A stretch of DNA of 64,000 nt, taken from Geothrix rubra (GTDB taxonomy: Bacteria > Acidobacteriota > Holophagae > Holophagales > Holophagaceae). The stretch spans positions 64,156-128,155 of the forward strand of contig NZ_BSDD01000005.1 of NCBI RefSeq assembly GCF_030268065.1, written 5' to 3'. The notes beneath the pieces are model-generated. The model worked only from the letters and a program-made list of their open reading frames with translations, was not told the origin of the DNA and did not search any database. Shown in pieces: positions 1 to 9,882 of the stretch (within the stretch, counting starts at the first letter, position 1; every line of letters begins with the position of its first letter). The position numbers and the translations under genes are program-made.

Positions 1-451
1 GGCAGGTCCGTCTCGGTGACGAAGCCGATGGGCCGCTCCCTGGGGGCGCCCTCGACCTCCTCGCCCTCGAGGACCTTCATGACCATGTCCAGCTTGTGCT
101 CCAGGGCCGTGAGGCGGATGGAGAGCTCGGCCTGGGCGGTGAGGAGGTGGCGGGCCTCGGCGAAGGCGGGCAGGAGGACGAGGAGGGCCGCCTCCCTGTC
201 CGGCACCAGGCCGGTGAGCAGGGCCGCCCCGGCCTCGGTGAAGGCCAGCACCGGGGCCTCCGGGATCTTCTGGCGCTCCTCGGCGGTCAGGTGGAAGACC
301 AGGGGCTCGGGAAAGCGGTCGGGGTGGGCCTGCACCAGGGCGGCCAGGGCCTTGACCTCGAGGCCCAGCTGGTCCGCCAGGACCGTGTCCGGAAGGGCCG
401 CGGCATCGCGGAGCCAGAGCAGGCGGGAGAGGATCTCCACCGGGGCGGCCA

Positions 452-452
<1 letters not shown>
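1..452 (-). CDS. ORF6N-domain-like protein (partial, C-terminus off window)
   Basis: The ATG at 452-450 overlaps the pyrB stop (ATGA), so this is the third gene of a coupled pyrR-pyrB-X unit. About 150 codons are visible and the gene runs off the left edge. The N-terminal part reads like the ORF6N domain of phage and bacterial KilA-N/ORF6N proteins: a segment DTVLADQLGLEVKAL followed by DRFPEPLVFHLTAEE, then VLAFTEAGAALL and a helical stretch, the order seen in ORF6N proteins (LAELYGV..., RFPEDFMFQLT..E, ...FTEQGVAML). The region after about residue 100 is a probable coiled coil. ORF6N proteins are thought to bind DNA, but no pyrimidine role is known to me. The family call rests on motif resemblance by eye; that the frame is a real gene is more certain than its family. 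Confidence 0.55.
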
Positions 453-1410
<958 letters not shown>

Positions 1411-1411
<1 letters not shown>

Positions 1412-1953
1412 CAGCAGGCCTCCACGGTCACGCGATCCTCGCCGTCGATCTCGCTCACGCGCACGGCCACCCGCTGGCCCGGGGCCACGTCCACCCGGAT
1501 GCCGGCGAAGTCGGCCTGGATGGGCAGCTCCCGGCCGCCCCGGTCCGCCAGGACCATGAGCAGCACCCGCCGGGGCCGGCCGTGGTCGAGGAGGGCGTCC
1601 AGGGCGGCCCGGACGGTGCGGCCGGTGTAGAGGACGTCATCTACGAGGACCACGGTCCGGTCCTTGAGGGTGAAGGGGATCTCCGTGGGCCGGACGATGG
1701 GGCTGCCCACCATCTCGGTGAGGTCGTCCCGGTAGAGGGTGATGTCCAGGGCCCCCACGGGCACCGGCCCCCCGGTGGCGGTCCGGAGGAGGACCGCCAG
1801 GCGCTCGGCCAGGGGCAGGCCCCGGGACCGGATGCCCAGCAGGACCACCTCCTCTCCGGCCTGGAGCTGGGCCGCCAGCTCATCGGCCAGGCGGCGGAGG
1901 ACCCCCTCCATCTGGCCGGAGTCCATGGGGCAGGGGCCTGGGGCAGCGGGCAT
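1411..1953 (-). CDS. pyrR: PyrR bifunctional pyr regulator / uracil phosphoribosyltransferase
   Basis: 180 residues, type I phosphoribosyltransferase fold. The PRPP-binding signature [18 protein letters not shown] is complete. PyrR proteins make UMP from uracil and PRPP and, in Firmicutes, bind pyr mRNA to cause attenuation. Here it leads the operon and overlaps pyrB by ATGA. The ATG at 1953 is preceded by GGAGG four bases upstream; an internal Met ten codons in is a possible alternative. The first ten residues ([10 protein letters not shown]) are not typical of the family. I see no PyrR binding loop or terminator in the short leader, so whether it regulates in this organism is open. Confidence 0.93.
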
Positions 1954-2088
1954 GGAACCTCCGTAAGCGCCCTGGCGGGGGGCGTGTTCCCAGGAGATTC
2001 TAGCCGAGCCCGTCCCGGGACCGGCCCGGCGGTGCAGGATTCAAGTCGGGACGACCCCCCTCCGATGCCCCTCCTGAGGATGCCCCGC

Positions 2089-2481
2089 ATGTCCCAGGAA
2101 CGCCGACAGTACCGCCGCATGCCCCTGGAGGCCACCGTGAGCTTCCAGGAGCTCAGCTTCCACAAGGGGGACGCGCCTGCCCAGAGCAGCTACAAGGACG
2201 TCTCCGTCGGAGGCCTGCTCCTGGAGTCCACCCGGGCCTACCCCCTGGGGACCCTCCTCAAGCTGGAGATCCGGGTACCCGGGTGGGGCCGGTTCCAGAA
2301 CCATTTCGGTCCGGTCCAGGACGCCGACAGCCGCCCCCTGGTGGCCCTGGGCGCCGTGGTGCGGATCGAGCAGCTGGATCAGGGGGGGTACGAGCTGGGG
2401 ATCAAGTTCCAGAACGTCTACCCCGATGACTTGGCAGCGCTCATGAAGTTCGTGGAAGCCTCGGCTTCTTCCCCCCAATAG
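2089..2481 (+). CDS. PilZ-domain protein (probable c-di-GMP receptor)
   Basis: A single PilZ domain of about 130 residues. Both c-di-GMP contacts are visible: the N-terminal RxxxR type motif in ERRQYRRMP and the D-x-S-x-x-G motif in DVSVGGLLLE. I chose the ATG at 2089 because TGAGGA lies eight bases upstream and it begins just before the RxxxR motif; in-frame ATGs at 2065 and 2080 are alternatives. It sits 37 bp upstream of cheY in the same direction, so it is likely the first gene of the chemotaxis unit, which suggests a link between c-di-GMP and motility output. The partner is unknown. Confidence 0.85.
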   Translation: MSQERRQYRRMPLEATVSFQELSFHKGDAPAQSSYKDVSVGGLLLESTRAYPLGTLLKLEIRVPGWGRFQNHFGPVQDADSRPLVALGAVVRIEQLDQGGYELGIKFQNVYPDDLAALMKFVEASASSPQ

Positions 2482-2518
2482 GACGACCTGACCCGACTTT
2501 CCACCCAGGAGGCCCCCC

Positions 2519-2875
2519 GTGAAGATCCTCATCGTGGATGATTCCTCGACGATGCGGCGCATCATCATCAACACCCTGTCCCGCATCGGCTACACCGACG
2601 TGGTGGAGGGTGAGAACGGCAAGTCGGGCCTGGAGAAGCTGGGCCAGGGTGGCGTCGAGATGATCATCACCGACTGGAACATGCCGGAGATGGACGGCCT
2701 CGAGTTCGTCAAGACCGTGCGCGGCCAGAACCCGGCCATCCCCATCCTCATGGTGACCACCAACGCCGCCAAGGAGGACATCGTCGAGGCCCTGCAGGCC
2801 GGCGTGAACAACTACGTGGTGAAGCCCTTCACCCCGGAGACGCTGAAGGAAAAGATCGAGTCCCTCCTCGGGTAG
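2519..2875 (+). CDS. cheY: CheY-type single-domain response regulator
   Basis: 118 residues, a receiver domain only. The acidic pair DD at residues 7-8, the phosphoacceptor Asp52 in TDWNMPEMDG, the Thr of MVTTNA and the Lys of YVVKPF are all present. The start is GTG at 2519 with AGGAGG six bases upstream. The DWNMPEMDG context and the lack of an output domain fit a CheY that binds the flagellar switch or another motor. Ten bases separate it from the CheZ-like gene, so co-expression is expected. CheA (5068-7164) is the likely phosphodonor. Confidence 0.95.
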   Translation: MKILIVDDSSTMRRIIINTLSRIGYTDVVEGENGKSGLEKLGQGGVEMIITDWNMPEMDGLEFVKTVRGQNPAIPILMVTTNAAKEDIVEALQAGVNNYVVKPFTPETLKEKIESLLG

Positions 2876-2884
2876 GGAGCAGCC

Positions 2885-3520
2885 ATGGACCAGTCCGAAA
2901 TCGACGCCCTCCTCGCCGGAGGCGGCAAGGCTCCCAAGAAGCCCAAGGCCGCCAAGGCTCCTGCTGCGGAAGCGTCAGCAGCCGCCCCCGCCCCGGTGCC
3001 CCCGGCCCCGGTGCCCGCCGCCCCGGCCGCGGCAGCGTCCCAGGCCACCCCCCACCAGGACGGCAGCGGCCATGTGATCGCCGAGCTGGACACGGTCACC
3101 GCCGTCACCGAGCGGGAGTCGAACAAGGTGATGGACCAGCTGGACATGATCAGCCAGCTCGTGTCCCGCCAGCAGCAGCTGATCACCGAGATGATGCGCC
3201 ACGAGGGGGCCCAGTCGCCCGGCGTCCAGCAGGCCATCCACGAGGTCATGAGCGCGGGGAAGCAGATCCAGGACAAGGTCTTCGAGGCCATGGACCTCAT
3301 GCAGTTCCAGGACATCACCCGCCAGAAGCTGGAGCGCATCGTCCACCACCTGCGCCAGATCCACGACTACATCGTGGACCTGCTGGGCGCGGGCCTGAAG
3401 AGCGATTCGGAGCGGGCCTCCATCAGCCACACCATCGCCCAGACCGGCACGACCCCCGACGAGAACAAGGCCCACGCGGATTCCGTGATCGAGGCCTTCA
3501 AGTCCCAGAAGAAGGGCTGA
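2885..3520 (+). CDS. CheZ-like phosphatase with FliM-type N-terminal peptide
   Basis: 211 residues. The C-terminal half is helical and contains MQFQDITRQKLERI; the DITRQ (residues 143-147) matches the D-x-x-x-Q catalytic motif of CheZ, in which the Gln positions water to hydrolyse the CheY phosphoryl group. The N-terminus MDQSEIDALLAGGGK resembles the FliM/FliN/FliY N-terminal peptide (SQ-E-IDALL) that docks CheY-P. An Ala/Pro/Lys-rich linker of about 40 residues separates the two. E. coli CheZ instead captures CheY-P with a C-terminal helix. It lies directly after cheY and shares the QFQDI-RQKLER core with the C-terminal domain of the fusion at 7161-8117. The family call is good; the docking role is inferred. 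Confidence 0.82.
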   Translation: MDQSEIDALLAGGGKAPKKPKAAKAPAAEASAAAPAPVPPAPVPAAPAAAASQATPHQDGSGHVIAELDTVTAVTERESNKVMDQLDMISQLVSRQQQLITEMMRHEGAQSPGVQQAIHEVMSAGKQIQDKVFEAMDLMQFQDITRQKLERIVHHLRQIHDYIVDLLGAGLKSDSERASISHTIAQTGTTPDENKAHADSVIEAFKSQKKG

Positions 3521-3523
3521 TCC

Positions 3524-5071
3524 ATGTCCGCCGAGTCCACCCAGGCCCTCCTGGCCAGCGAACTGGTCCCCTCGGGCCAGCTGGTGACCTTCACCCTGGA
3601 CGGGGTCGAATTCGGCCTGGACATCGATCGGGTGCAGGAGATCACCCACCGCACGGACGTCACCCCCGTGCCGGGCAGTCCCAGCTTCATCCTGGGCGTG
3701 ATCAACCTCCGAGGCCTCATCATCCCCGTCATCGACAGCCGCATCCGCTTCCACCTGGCCCCCAAGGAGGCCACCGGCCGGACGCGCATCATCGTGCTCC
3801 GCCTGGCCAGCGGGCCCACGGGACTCCAGGTGGATTCCGTGGCCGAGGTGGTGAAGCTGGAGGATCACACCCTGCGGGAGACCCCCCCGCTCGTGGCGGG
3901 CATCCGGGCCGAGTACCTGGCCGGCATGGTGACGGTCGGGTCCCGGCTGATCACCCTGATCCATCTGGAGAAGCTGCTGGACAGCTCCGAGCTGAGCCAG
4001 CGCCGCCAGCTGGAAGAGCTCTCGGTGGCCGGAAGCATGGGTACCGGCGACGAGACGGACGAGGAGATCGAGGAGGATGGCAACCCCTACGTCACCTTCC
4101 GGCTCGGGGCCGAGTCCTTCGGCATCGCCCTGCACCAGGTGGAGGAGATCGTCGAGCTGCCTGCCGTCACAAAGGTGCCCGACGCCCCCGAGTACGTGCT
4201 TGGCGTGATCTGCCTGCGGGACCAGGTGCTGCCCCTGGTGGATCTGTCCGAGATCCTGGCCATCGAGCAGGGGCAGGCGGAGCGCCGCCGGGAGATGGTG
4301 GTGCTGCTCTCCTTCGGGGCCGCCAAGATCGGCGTGGTGGTGGACGAGATCCAGGAGATCCTCCGGGTGGAGGAGGAGCAGATCCTGCCTCCGCCCCAGA
4401 CCCTCTCCGACCTGGAGCGGGAGCACCTGGAGGGCATCCTCCTGCTGCCTGGCCGGATGGTGAGCCTCATCAACGTGCTCAAGATCATCACCGGCGACGA
4501 CCAGGAGAAGATCGCGGCCATGGGCCAGGGCCTCGGCCTGGCGGACACCCGGGCCACCGAAACGGTCCCGTCCATGGACCTGGTGGTCTTCCGGCTCGGG
4601 CCGGAGAGCTACGGCCTGCGCCTGCACGAGGTGCGCGAGATCGTCATGGTCGGCCAGATCACGCCGGTCCCCCGGGCGCCGCAGTTCGTGGACGGGGTCA
4701 TCAACCTGCGGGGCGAGGTGATGCCGGTGGTGGATCTCCGCACCCGCTTCGGCCTGCCTCGGGTGGAGGCCACCTCCATCTCCCGCATCCTCATCACCGC
4801 CATCGGCGGGGTCTTCACGGGCCTGGTGGTGGATGCGGTGGAGGAGGTGCGTCCCGTGGAGCTGCAGCGCTTCGGCCCGCCCCCGGCGGTCACCGCGGTC
4901 GGCGCCAACCGCTACATCGAGAAGGTGGCCCGCCTGGATGCGGGGATGATCTTCCTCCTCCAGATCCAGCAGCTGCTGACCGAGGCCGAGACCGAGCAGC
5001 TCCAGGGCCTGCAGGGCCGGAAAACGGCCGATCCAGGACAGGCCCCCCAGGCCGGAAGGGGTGAGCGATGA
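3524..5071 (+). CDS. Triple CheW-domain scaffold protein
   Basis: 515 residues made of three tandem CheW domains at roughly 15-155, 185-335 and 350-495. Each carries the signature turn around residues like ILGVINLRG, VLGVICLRD and VDGVINLRG followed by PV(I/V)D. Standard CheW has one domain of about 150-170 residues and bridges receptors to CheA. A linked triple unit could bridge several receptors or CheA P5 domains at once. The start is an ATG three bases after the CheZ-like stop, and its stop overlaps the cheA start (ATGA). The acidic linker GDETDEEIEEDG separates domains 1 and 2. Confidence 0.93.
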   Translation: MSAESTQALLASELVPSGQLVTFTLDGVEFGLDIDRVQEITHRTDVTPVPGSPSFILGVINLRGLIIPVIDSRIRFHLAPKEATGRTRIIVLRLASGPTGLQVDSVAEVVKLEDHTLRETPPLVAGIRAEYLAGMVTVGSRLITLIHLEKLLDSSELSQRRQLEELSVAGSMGTGDETDEEIEEDGNPYVTFRLGAESFGIALHQVEEIVELPAVTKVPDAPEYVLGVICLRDQVLPLVDLSEILAIEQGQAERRREMVVLLSFGAAKIGVVVDEIQEILRVEEEQILPPPQTLSDLEREHLEGILLLPGRMVSLINVLKIITGDDQEKIAAMGQGLGLADTRATETVPSMDLVVFRLGPESYGLRLHEVREIVMVGQITPVPRAPQFVDGVINLRGEVMPVVDLRTRFGLPRVEATSISRILITAIGGVFTGLVVDAVEEVRPVELQRFGPPPAVTAVGANRYIEKVARLDAGMIFLLQIQQLLTEAETEQLQGLQGRKTADPGQAPQAGRGER

Positions 5072-7164
5072 GCGACTTCGCCCTCGATGATCCCAGTTTC
5101 TACGAGGATTTCCTCGTCGAGGCCCAGGAGCACTTCGAGCAGATCGAGGCCAACTTCCTCGCCCTGGAGGAGGCCCCCGGGGACCTCGACCTGCTGAACG
5201 CCATCTTCCGCAGCGTCCACACCATCAAGGGCGCCGCCGGCTTCCTGGGGCTCCAGAAGGTCCAATCCGTGGCCCACGTGGGCGAGAACGTGCTGGATGA
5301 CCTGCGGAAGTCCCGCATGGAGCTCAGCGACCGGGTCATGGAGCTGCTCTTCGAGACCGTGGACATGCTGAAGGTCCTGGTGGACGATGTGCGGATCCAG
5401 GTCCGCAAGCAGGGGGAGCCGGAGGATCCGGATCCGAGCGAGCTGATCCGCGCCCTCGAGGCCCTGCGCAAGGGCGAGGCCGCCGCCGCGACCGCGAAGG
5501 CCGCCGCCCTCACGGGGGAGCTGCACCTGCCCGCCGCCCTGGCCGGGGTGGAGGAGGCGGGCCGGAAGGCCGCCGCCGCGGCCCTCGCCGAGGGGAAGAC
5601 CGTCCTCGGCGTCCAGGTGGAACTGGGCAGCGCCATCTACGGCTCGGCCTTCAACCCCATCTCCCTCTTCCAGCTCGCGGACCTGGTGGGCCGCCTGCTC
5701 CACCGCCAGATGGTTCCGCGCCAGCCCCTGGTGGACCTGGAGACCTTCGAGCCCGGGAGCTTCCACCTCGACCTGGTGATGCTCATCGAGGCCACCGAGC
5801 CCATGGAGGAGGTCCGCAAGGTCTTCGGGGCCGTGGCCAACGCCACCGTGACGATCCACCCCCTCGGCCTGGGTGCGGCCGCGGCCGGTCCCGAAGCGGC
5901 CCCCGCCGAGGACCGCCGGAAGACCGGCCGCCGCGCTTCGGACGACAAGGGCGCCTCCGACACCATCCGCGTGAGCCAGGCCAAGCTCGAGCAGTTCATG
6001 AACATCGTGGCGGAGCTGATCATCAGCAAGACCATGATCAGCCACCTGGTCGAGCGCCTGACCCCCCTGGTCAGCGGGCAGGAGGCCGCCGGCGTGGCCA
6101 AGGAGCTGGCCCACGCCTCGGTGTACCTGGACCACGTCAGCAAGGAGATCCAGGCCTCGGTGCTGGGCATCCGCATGGTTCCCGTGAAGACCGTCTTCTC
6201 GAAATTCCCGCGCATGGTGCGGGACCTGGCCAAGGCCAGCGGCAAGAAGATCGATCTCCAGATGACCGGCGAGGAGACCGAGATCGACAAGAGCATCATC
6301 GAGGAGCTGGGCGACCCGATGATCCACCTCATCCGCAACAGCGCCGACCACGGCATCGAGAGCCCGGAGGCCCGGCTGAAGGCCGGCAAGGCCGAGACCG
6401 GCACCGTGGTGCTGCGGGCCCGGCACGAGGGCGACAGCGTGGTGGTGGAGATCGAGGACGACGGCAAGGGCATCGACCCCTCCATCATCCGCGCCAAGGC
6501 CGTGGAGAAGGGCCTCATCAGCCAGGATCGGGCCGACCAGATGTCCGACGACGAGGCCGTGGACCTCATCTTCCTCCCGGGCTTCAGCACGGCCGCGAAG
6601 GTGACGGACATCTCGGGCCGGGGCGTGGGCATGGACGTGGTGCGCTCCAATGTCCGCAAGCTCAACGGCCGCGTGGGGGTCCGCTCCGCGGTGGGCAAGG
6701 GCTCGATCTTCACCATCCGGCTGCCCCTCACCCTGGCCATCATCGACGCCCTGCTCGTCAAGAGCGGGGGCCAGGTCTTCGCCCTGCCGGGCACGGCCGT
6801 GGAGGAGACGCTCATCGTGCCCGCGGACCGGGTGTCCCACCTCACCCGCCGCCTGGCCATCGACCTCCGGGGCGAGGTGCTGGGCGTGGCCCGCCTCAGG
6901 ACCCTGCTGCGGTCGGAGCAGGGGGACCTGGCCTCCGAGGAGACCGACGGGCTCTCGGTGGTGGTGGTGTCCTCCGCCGGACGGCGCATGGGCATCATCG
7001 TGGACACCTTCGTGCGGCGCCAGGAGATCGTCATCAAGCCCCTGGCCCCCTACCTGGCCAGCCTGCCCGGCATCAGCGGGGCCTCCATCATGGGCGATGG
7101 CGGCGTGGTGCTGATCCTGGATCCCGCCGAGCTGCTCCAGCTGGCCGTCCAGGAGGCCGTGTGA
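5068..7164 (+). CDS. cheA: Chemotaxis histidine kinase CheA
   Basis: 698 residues. P1 (about 1-105) carries the phosphorylated His51 in SVHTIKGAAGF. The dimerisation domain begins near residue 305 (VSQAKLEQFMNIVAELI). The ATPase domain has the N box LIRNSADHGIE, G1 DDGKGID and G2 GRGVGMDVV. A CheW-like P5 domain ends the protein. Residues about 110-300 do not look like a standard CheY-binding P2 domain; they are Ala/Glu-rich and then form an unrecognised alpha/beta module. It overlaps the triple CheW gene and the next CheW-CheZ gene, which supports tight stoichiometric coupling. Confidence 0.96.
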   Translation: MSDFALDDPSFYEDFLVEAQEHFEQIEANFLALEEAPGDLDLLNAIFRSVHTIKGAAGFLGLQKVQSVAHVGENVLDDLRKSRMELSDRVMELLFETVDMLKVLVDDVRIQVRKQGEPEDPDPSELIRALEALRKGEAAAATAKAAALTGELHLPAALAGVEEAGRKAAAAALAEGKTVLGVQVELGSAIYGSAFNPISLFQLADLVGRLLHRQMVPRQPLVDLETFEPGSFHLDLVMLIEATEPMEEVRKVFGAVANATVTIHPLGLGAAAAGPEAAPAEDRRKTGRRASDDKGASDTIRVSQAKLEQFMNIVAELIISKTMISHLVERLTPLVSGQEAAGVAKELAHASVYLDHVSKEIQASVLGIRMVPVKTVFSKFPRMVRDLAKASGKKIDLQMTGEETEIDKSIIEELGDPMIHLIRNSADHGIESPEARLKAGKAETGTVVLRARHEGDSVVVEIEDDGKGIDPSIIRAKAVEKGLISQDRADQMSDDEAVDLIFLPGFSTAAKVTDISGRGVGMDVVRSNVRKLNGRVGVRSAVGKGSIFTIRLPLTLAIIDALLVKSGGQVFALPGTAVEETLIVPADRVSHLTRRLAIDLRGEVLGVARLRTLLRSEQGDLASEETDGLSVVVVSSAGRRMGIIVDTFVRRQEIVIKPLAPYLASLPGISGASIMGDGGVVLILDPAELLQLAVQEAV

Positions 7165-8117
7165 GCCTTGCGCCCGCTCAGGCCACGTCCAGGACCCAGC
7201 CCCAGCGGCAGGGTGGCGCGGCGCGGGCGGGAGAGGCGGCCGCCCTCCAGCGGTTCATGACCTTCCACCTGGACGGGCGCACCTACGGCCTGCCCCTGCG
7301 GTTCGTGGCCGAGATCAGCCCCTGGCGGGAGCTGAACCGGATGCCCCACATGCCCAAGGCGGTGGAGGGGCTGCTCGACCTCCGGGGTCGCGTGATCCCC
7401 GTGGTGAACCTGCGCGTCCGCATGGGCCTGCCCCCCCTCGAGGAGGGGAAGCAGGGGTCCATCCTCGTCCTGGACCTGGCCGGGACCCCTTCGGCGCTGC
7501 TGGTCGACAGCGTGGACGCCGTCCTCTCGGTGGAGGAGGAGCACCTGGTCCCCGCCAGTCCCCTCCTGGCCGGGATCGAGGGCGCCTGGGTGGAAGGATT
7601 CATCGTGGAGGGCGAACGGGTGGTGGCCATCCTCGACGCCGCCCTGGTGGCCAGCCAGGGCGCGGCCCGGGGCCAGCAGTCGCGGGAGGCCCTGGCCACC
7701 CTCAGCCTGGAGGAGCGGCTGGACGCCGACCTCCGCCGGCTCATCGAGCTCGCCCCGCCCAAGGAGGAGGGCCAGCGGGTCATCCCCCAGATCGAGACCT
7801 CCATCTCGTACACCGAACAGGAGATGGCCAAGGTGCTGGACCGGGTGGAGGCCATGCTGGCCGGGGCCGACCGGGTGTTCCAGGGCCTGGGCTTCCTCAA
7901 GCAGGAGGTCGGACTGGGGCGCTTGAAGGGGCATGAGAAGGTCGTGGCGGACCTGGAGCGGACCAACCAGGAGCTGCAGGACACCGTCTTCGCCCTCATC
8001 CAGCAGGTCCAGTTCCAGGACATCGCCCGCCAGAAGCTGGAGCGGGTCCTGGCCCACCTCCGGGGGATGCAGGTGGCCATCAGCGGCAAGCTGAGGGCGG
8101 AGCGGAAGGCGCGCTGA
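7161..8117 (+). CDS. CheW-CheZ fusion protein
   Basis: 318 residues. The N-terminal part (about 28-175) is a CheW domain ([17 protein letters not shown], then [17 protein letters not shown]). The C-terminal part (about 205-318) is a helical CheZ-like domain ending in [19 protein letters not shown] at residues 287-291 keeps the D-x-x-x-Q phosphatase motif. The fusion would tether a CheY-P phosphatase to the receptor-CheA array, much as E. coli CheZ is placed there through CheA-short. The GTG start at 7161 overlaps the cheA stop (GTGA), and this is the last gene of the unit. The first 25 residues are low complexity. Confidence 0.88.
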   Translation: MSLAPAQATSRTQPQRQGGAARAGEAAALQRFMTFHLDGRTYGLPLRFVAEISPWRELNRMPHMPKAVEGLLDLRGRVIPVVNLRVRMGLPPLEEGKQGSILVLDLAGTPSALLVDSVDAVLSVEEEHLVPASPLLAGIEGAWVEGFIVEGERVVAILDAALVASQGAARGQQSREALATLSLEERLDADLRRLIELAPPKEEGQRVIPQIETSISYTEQEMAKVLDRVEAMLAGADRVFQGLGFLKQEVGLGRLKGHEKVVADLERTNQELQDTVFALIQQVQFQDIARQKLERVLAHLRGMQVAISGKLRAERKAR

Positions 8118-8182
8118 GCGCCCCCTCGCTGGAGCCGGGGGCCCAGCCCGGGCACAATGGAGCTTTGGCCCCGGAGATCCCC

Positions 8183-9484
8183 GTGAGCAGCCCCGCCTTC
8201 ACCGAAGTCCGATTCCTCGCCGGCCAGGTCGGCGAGACTGTCCGGCTGCGGGGCTGGGTCCGCAATGCCCGCACCAGCAAGACGCGCTTCATCGAGCTGC
8301 GGGACGGCTCGGGCTTCGTCCAGTGCGTCGTCGGCGCCGCCGAGGCCGACCCGGAGAGCTACGAGCTGGCCGGGAGGCTCACGCAGGAGTCGGCCATCAC
8401 CGTCACCGGCGTGGTGCAGCAGCACCCGAAGACGGGGCAGCCCGAGCTGCTGGTCAAGTCCCTGGAACTCGTCGGCGGGAGCGTGGACTTCCCCATCACG
8501 CCCAAGGAGCACGGCACCGAGTTCCTCATGGAGAACCGCCACCTCTGGCTGCGCAGCAAGCGCCAGTGGGCCATCCTCCGCATCCGGCACACCCTGGTGA
8601 AGGGCATCCGGGATTTCTTCGACGGCGACGGCTTCACCCTCCTGGACGCCCCCATCCTCACCCCCAGCGCCTGCGAGGGCACCAGCACCCTGTTCGGCAC
8701 CGAGTACTTCCACGAGGGCATGGCCTTCCTCAGCCAGTCGGGCCAGCTCTACCAGGAGCCCGGCATCGCCGCCTTCGGCAAGGTCTACTGCTTCGGCCCC
8801 ACGTTCCGCGCGGAGAAGAGCAAGACCCGCCGCCACCTCACCGAGTTCTGGATGGTGGAGCCCGAAGTGGCCTTCGCGCACCTGGACGATGTGATGGCCC
8901 TGGGCGAGCGCATGACCAAGTTCCTCCTCCAGCGCGTGCTGGAGGGCCGCCAGGAGGAGCTGAAGATCCTCGAGCGCGACACTGCGCCCCTGGAGACGGC
9001 CCTCAACACCACCTTCGACCGCATGACCTACACGGAGGCGGTGGAGAAGCTGAAGACCCTGGGCAGCGACATCCAGTGGGGCGAGGACTTCGGCAACGAC
9101 GACGAGACCATCCTCATGAACGCCACGGACCGGCCCCTGTGGGTGCACCGGTTCCCCAAGGCCTTCAAGGCCTTCTACATGGAGCCGGATCCCCAGGATC
9201 CCCGCCTGGCCCTGGGCGCCGACCTCCTGGCCCCCGAGGGCTACGGCGAGGTCATCGGCGGCGGCGAGCGCGCCTCCAGCCTCCAGTACCTCCTCGACCA
9301 GATCGCCCACGAGGGCCTGAACCGCGCCGACTACGAGTGGTACCTGGATGTCCGCAAGTACGGCAGCGTCCCCCACGCCGGGTTCGGCATGGGCCTCGAG
9401 CGCGCCGTGGCGTGGATCTGCAAGCTGCCGCATGTGAGGGAAACCATCCCGTACCCCCGCATGATGGGGACGCTCAGGCCGTAG
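8183..9484 (+). CDS. asnS: Asparaginyl-tRNA synthetase
   Basis: Class II aminoacyl-tRNA synthetase that charges tRNA-Asn. About 433 residues, typical for the bacterial enzyme. It has an OB-fold anticodon domain ([14 protein letters not shown]) and a catalytic core with [43 protein letters not shown] and the motif 3 stretch [12 protein letters not shown] chose GTG at 8183 with GGAG six bases upstream; a TTG at 8165 is possible. The last 18 codons are a replacement tail: a tandem copy follows, and further downstream an older tail with mostly synonymous codon differences remains (see repeats). Confidence 0.96.
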   Translation: MSSPAFTEVRFLAGQVGETVRLRGWVRNARTSKTRFIELRDGSGFVQCVVGAAEADPESYELAGRLTQESAITVTGVVQQHPKTGQPELLVKSLELVGGSVDFPITPKEHGTEFLMENRHLWLRSKRQWAILRIRHTLVKGIRDFFDGDGFTLLDAPILTPSACEGTSTLFGTEYFHEGMAFLSQSGQLYQEPGIAAFGKVYCFGPTFRAEKSKTRRHLTEFWMVEPEVAFAHLDDVMALGERMTKFLLQRVLEGRQEELKILERDTAPLETALNTTFDRMTYTEAVEKLKTLGSDIQWGEDFGNDDETILMNATDRPLWVHRFPKAFKAFYMEPDPQDPRLALGADLLAPEGYGEVIGGGERASSLQYLLDQIAHEGLNRADYEWYLDVRKYGSVPHAGFGMGLERAVAWICKLPHVRETIPYPRMMGTLRP

Positions 9485-9882
9485 GGATCGGTCACGAATC
9501 CGCTCCCGCCGCGCCTTCGGCTTGCGATCGCGGGCGGCAGCCTCCGCAGGGCTTCGCCCTGCTCCGACTCGGGCCGGCGGGGCCCCGCGCCGCGGGCTGC
9601 CGATGCAGCCCGCTCTGTGACCCGCTTCGGCCCTCGCCGCATGTGAAGGAAACCATCCCGTACCCCCGCATGATGGGGACGCTCAGGCCGTAGGGATCGG
9701 TCAGGAATCCGCTCCCGCCGCGCCTTCGGCTTGCGATCGCGGGCGGCAGCCTCCGCAGGGCTTCGCCCTGCTCCGACTCGGGCCGGCGGGGCCCCGCGCC
9801 GCGGGCTGCCGATGCAGCCCGCTCTGCGACCCGCTTCGTCCCTCGCCGCACGTACGCGAGACCATCCCGTACCCCCGCATGA
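9427..9882 (+). repeat. Tandem 209-bp cassette: asnS tail plus hairpin spacer, two copies and a partial third
   Basis: Units start at CCG|CATGTG (9431), at the same junction at 9640, and at CCG|CACGTACGC (9849), giving an exact 209-bp period. Units 1 and 2 differ at only about four positions. Each unit is the last 54 bases of asnS including its stop, followed by about 155 bp of spacer. The spacer holds strong hairpins, GCAGGGC-TTC-GCCCTGC and GCGGGCTGC-CGAT-GCAGCCCGC, and the string CTCCGC. The third copy keeps only the start of the tail and then breaks at 9882. The hairpins may also act as asnS terminators, although no T tract follows. Confidence 0.95.

Noticed and set aside
1954-2088. PyrR-responsive attenuator ahead of pyrR
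   Set aside because: The region is short, with no terminator/antiterminator pair or PyrR-type loop that I can see.
1582-2088. Long N-terminal extension of the PilZ protein
   Set aside because: It is antisense to pyrR and lacks a ribosome site. The domain starts at 2089 with a good one.
9427-9882. CRISPR array
   Set aside because: Only two full units of 209 bp with no variable spacers, and the unit contains coding sequence of asnS. No other short regular array was seen in the window.
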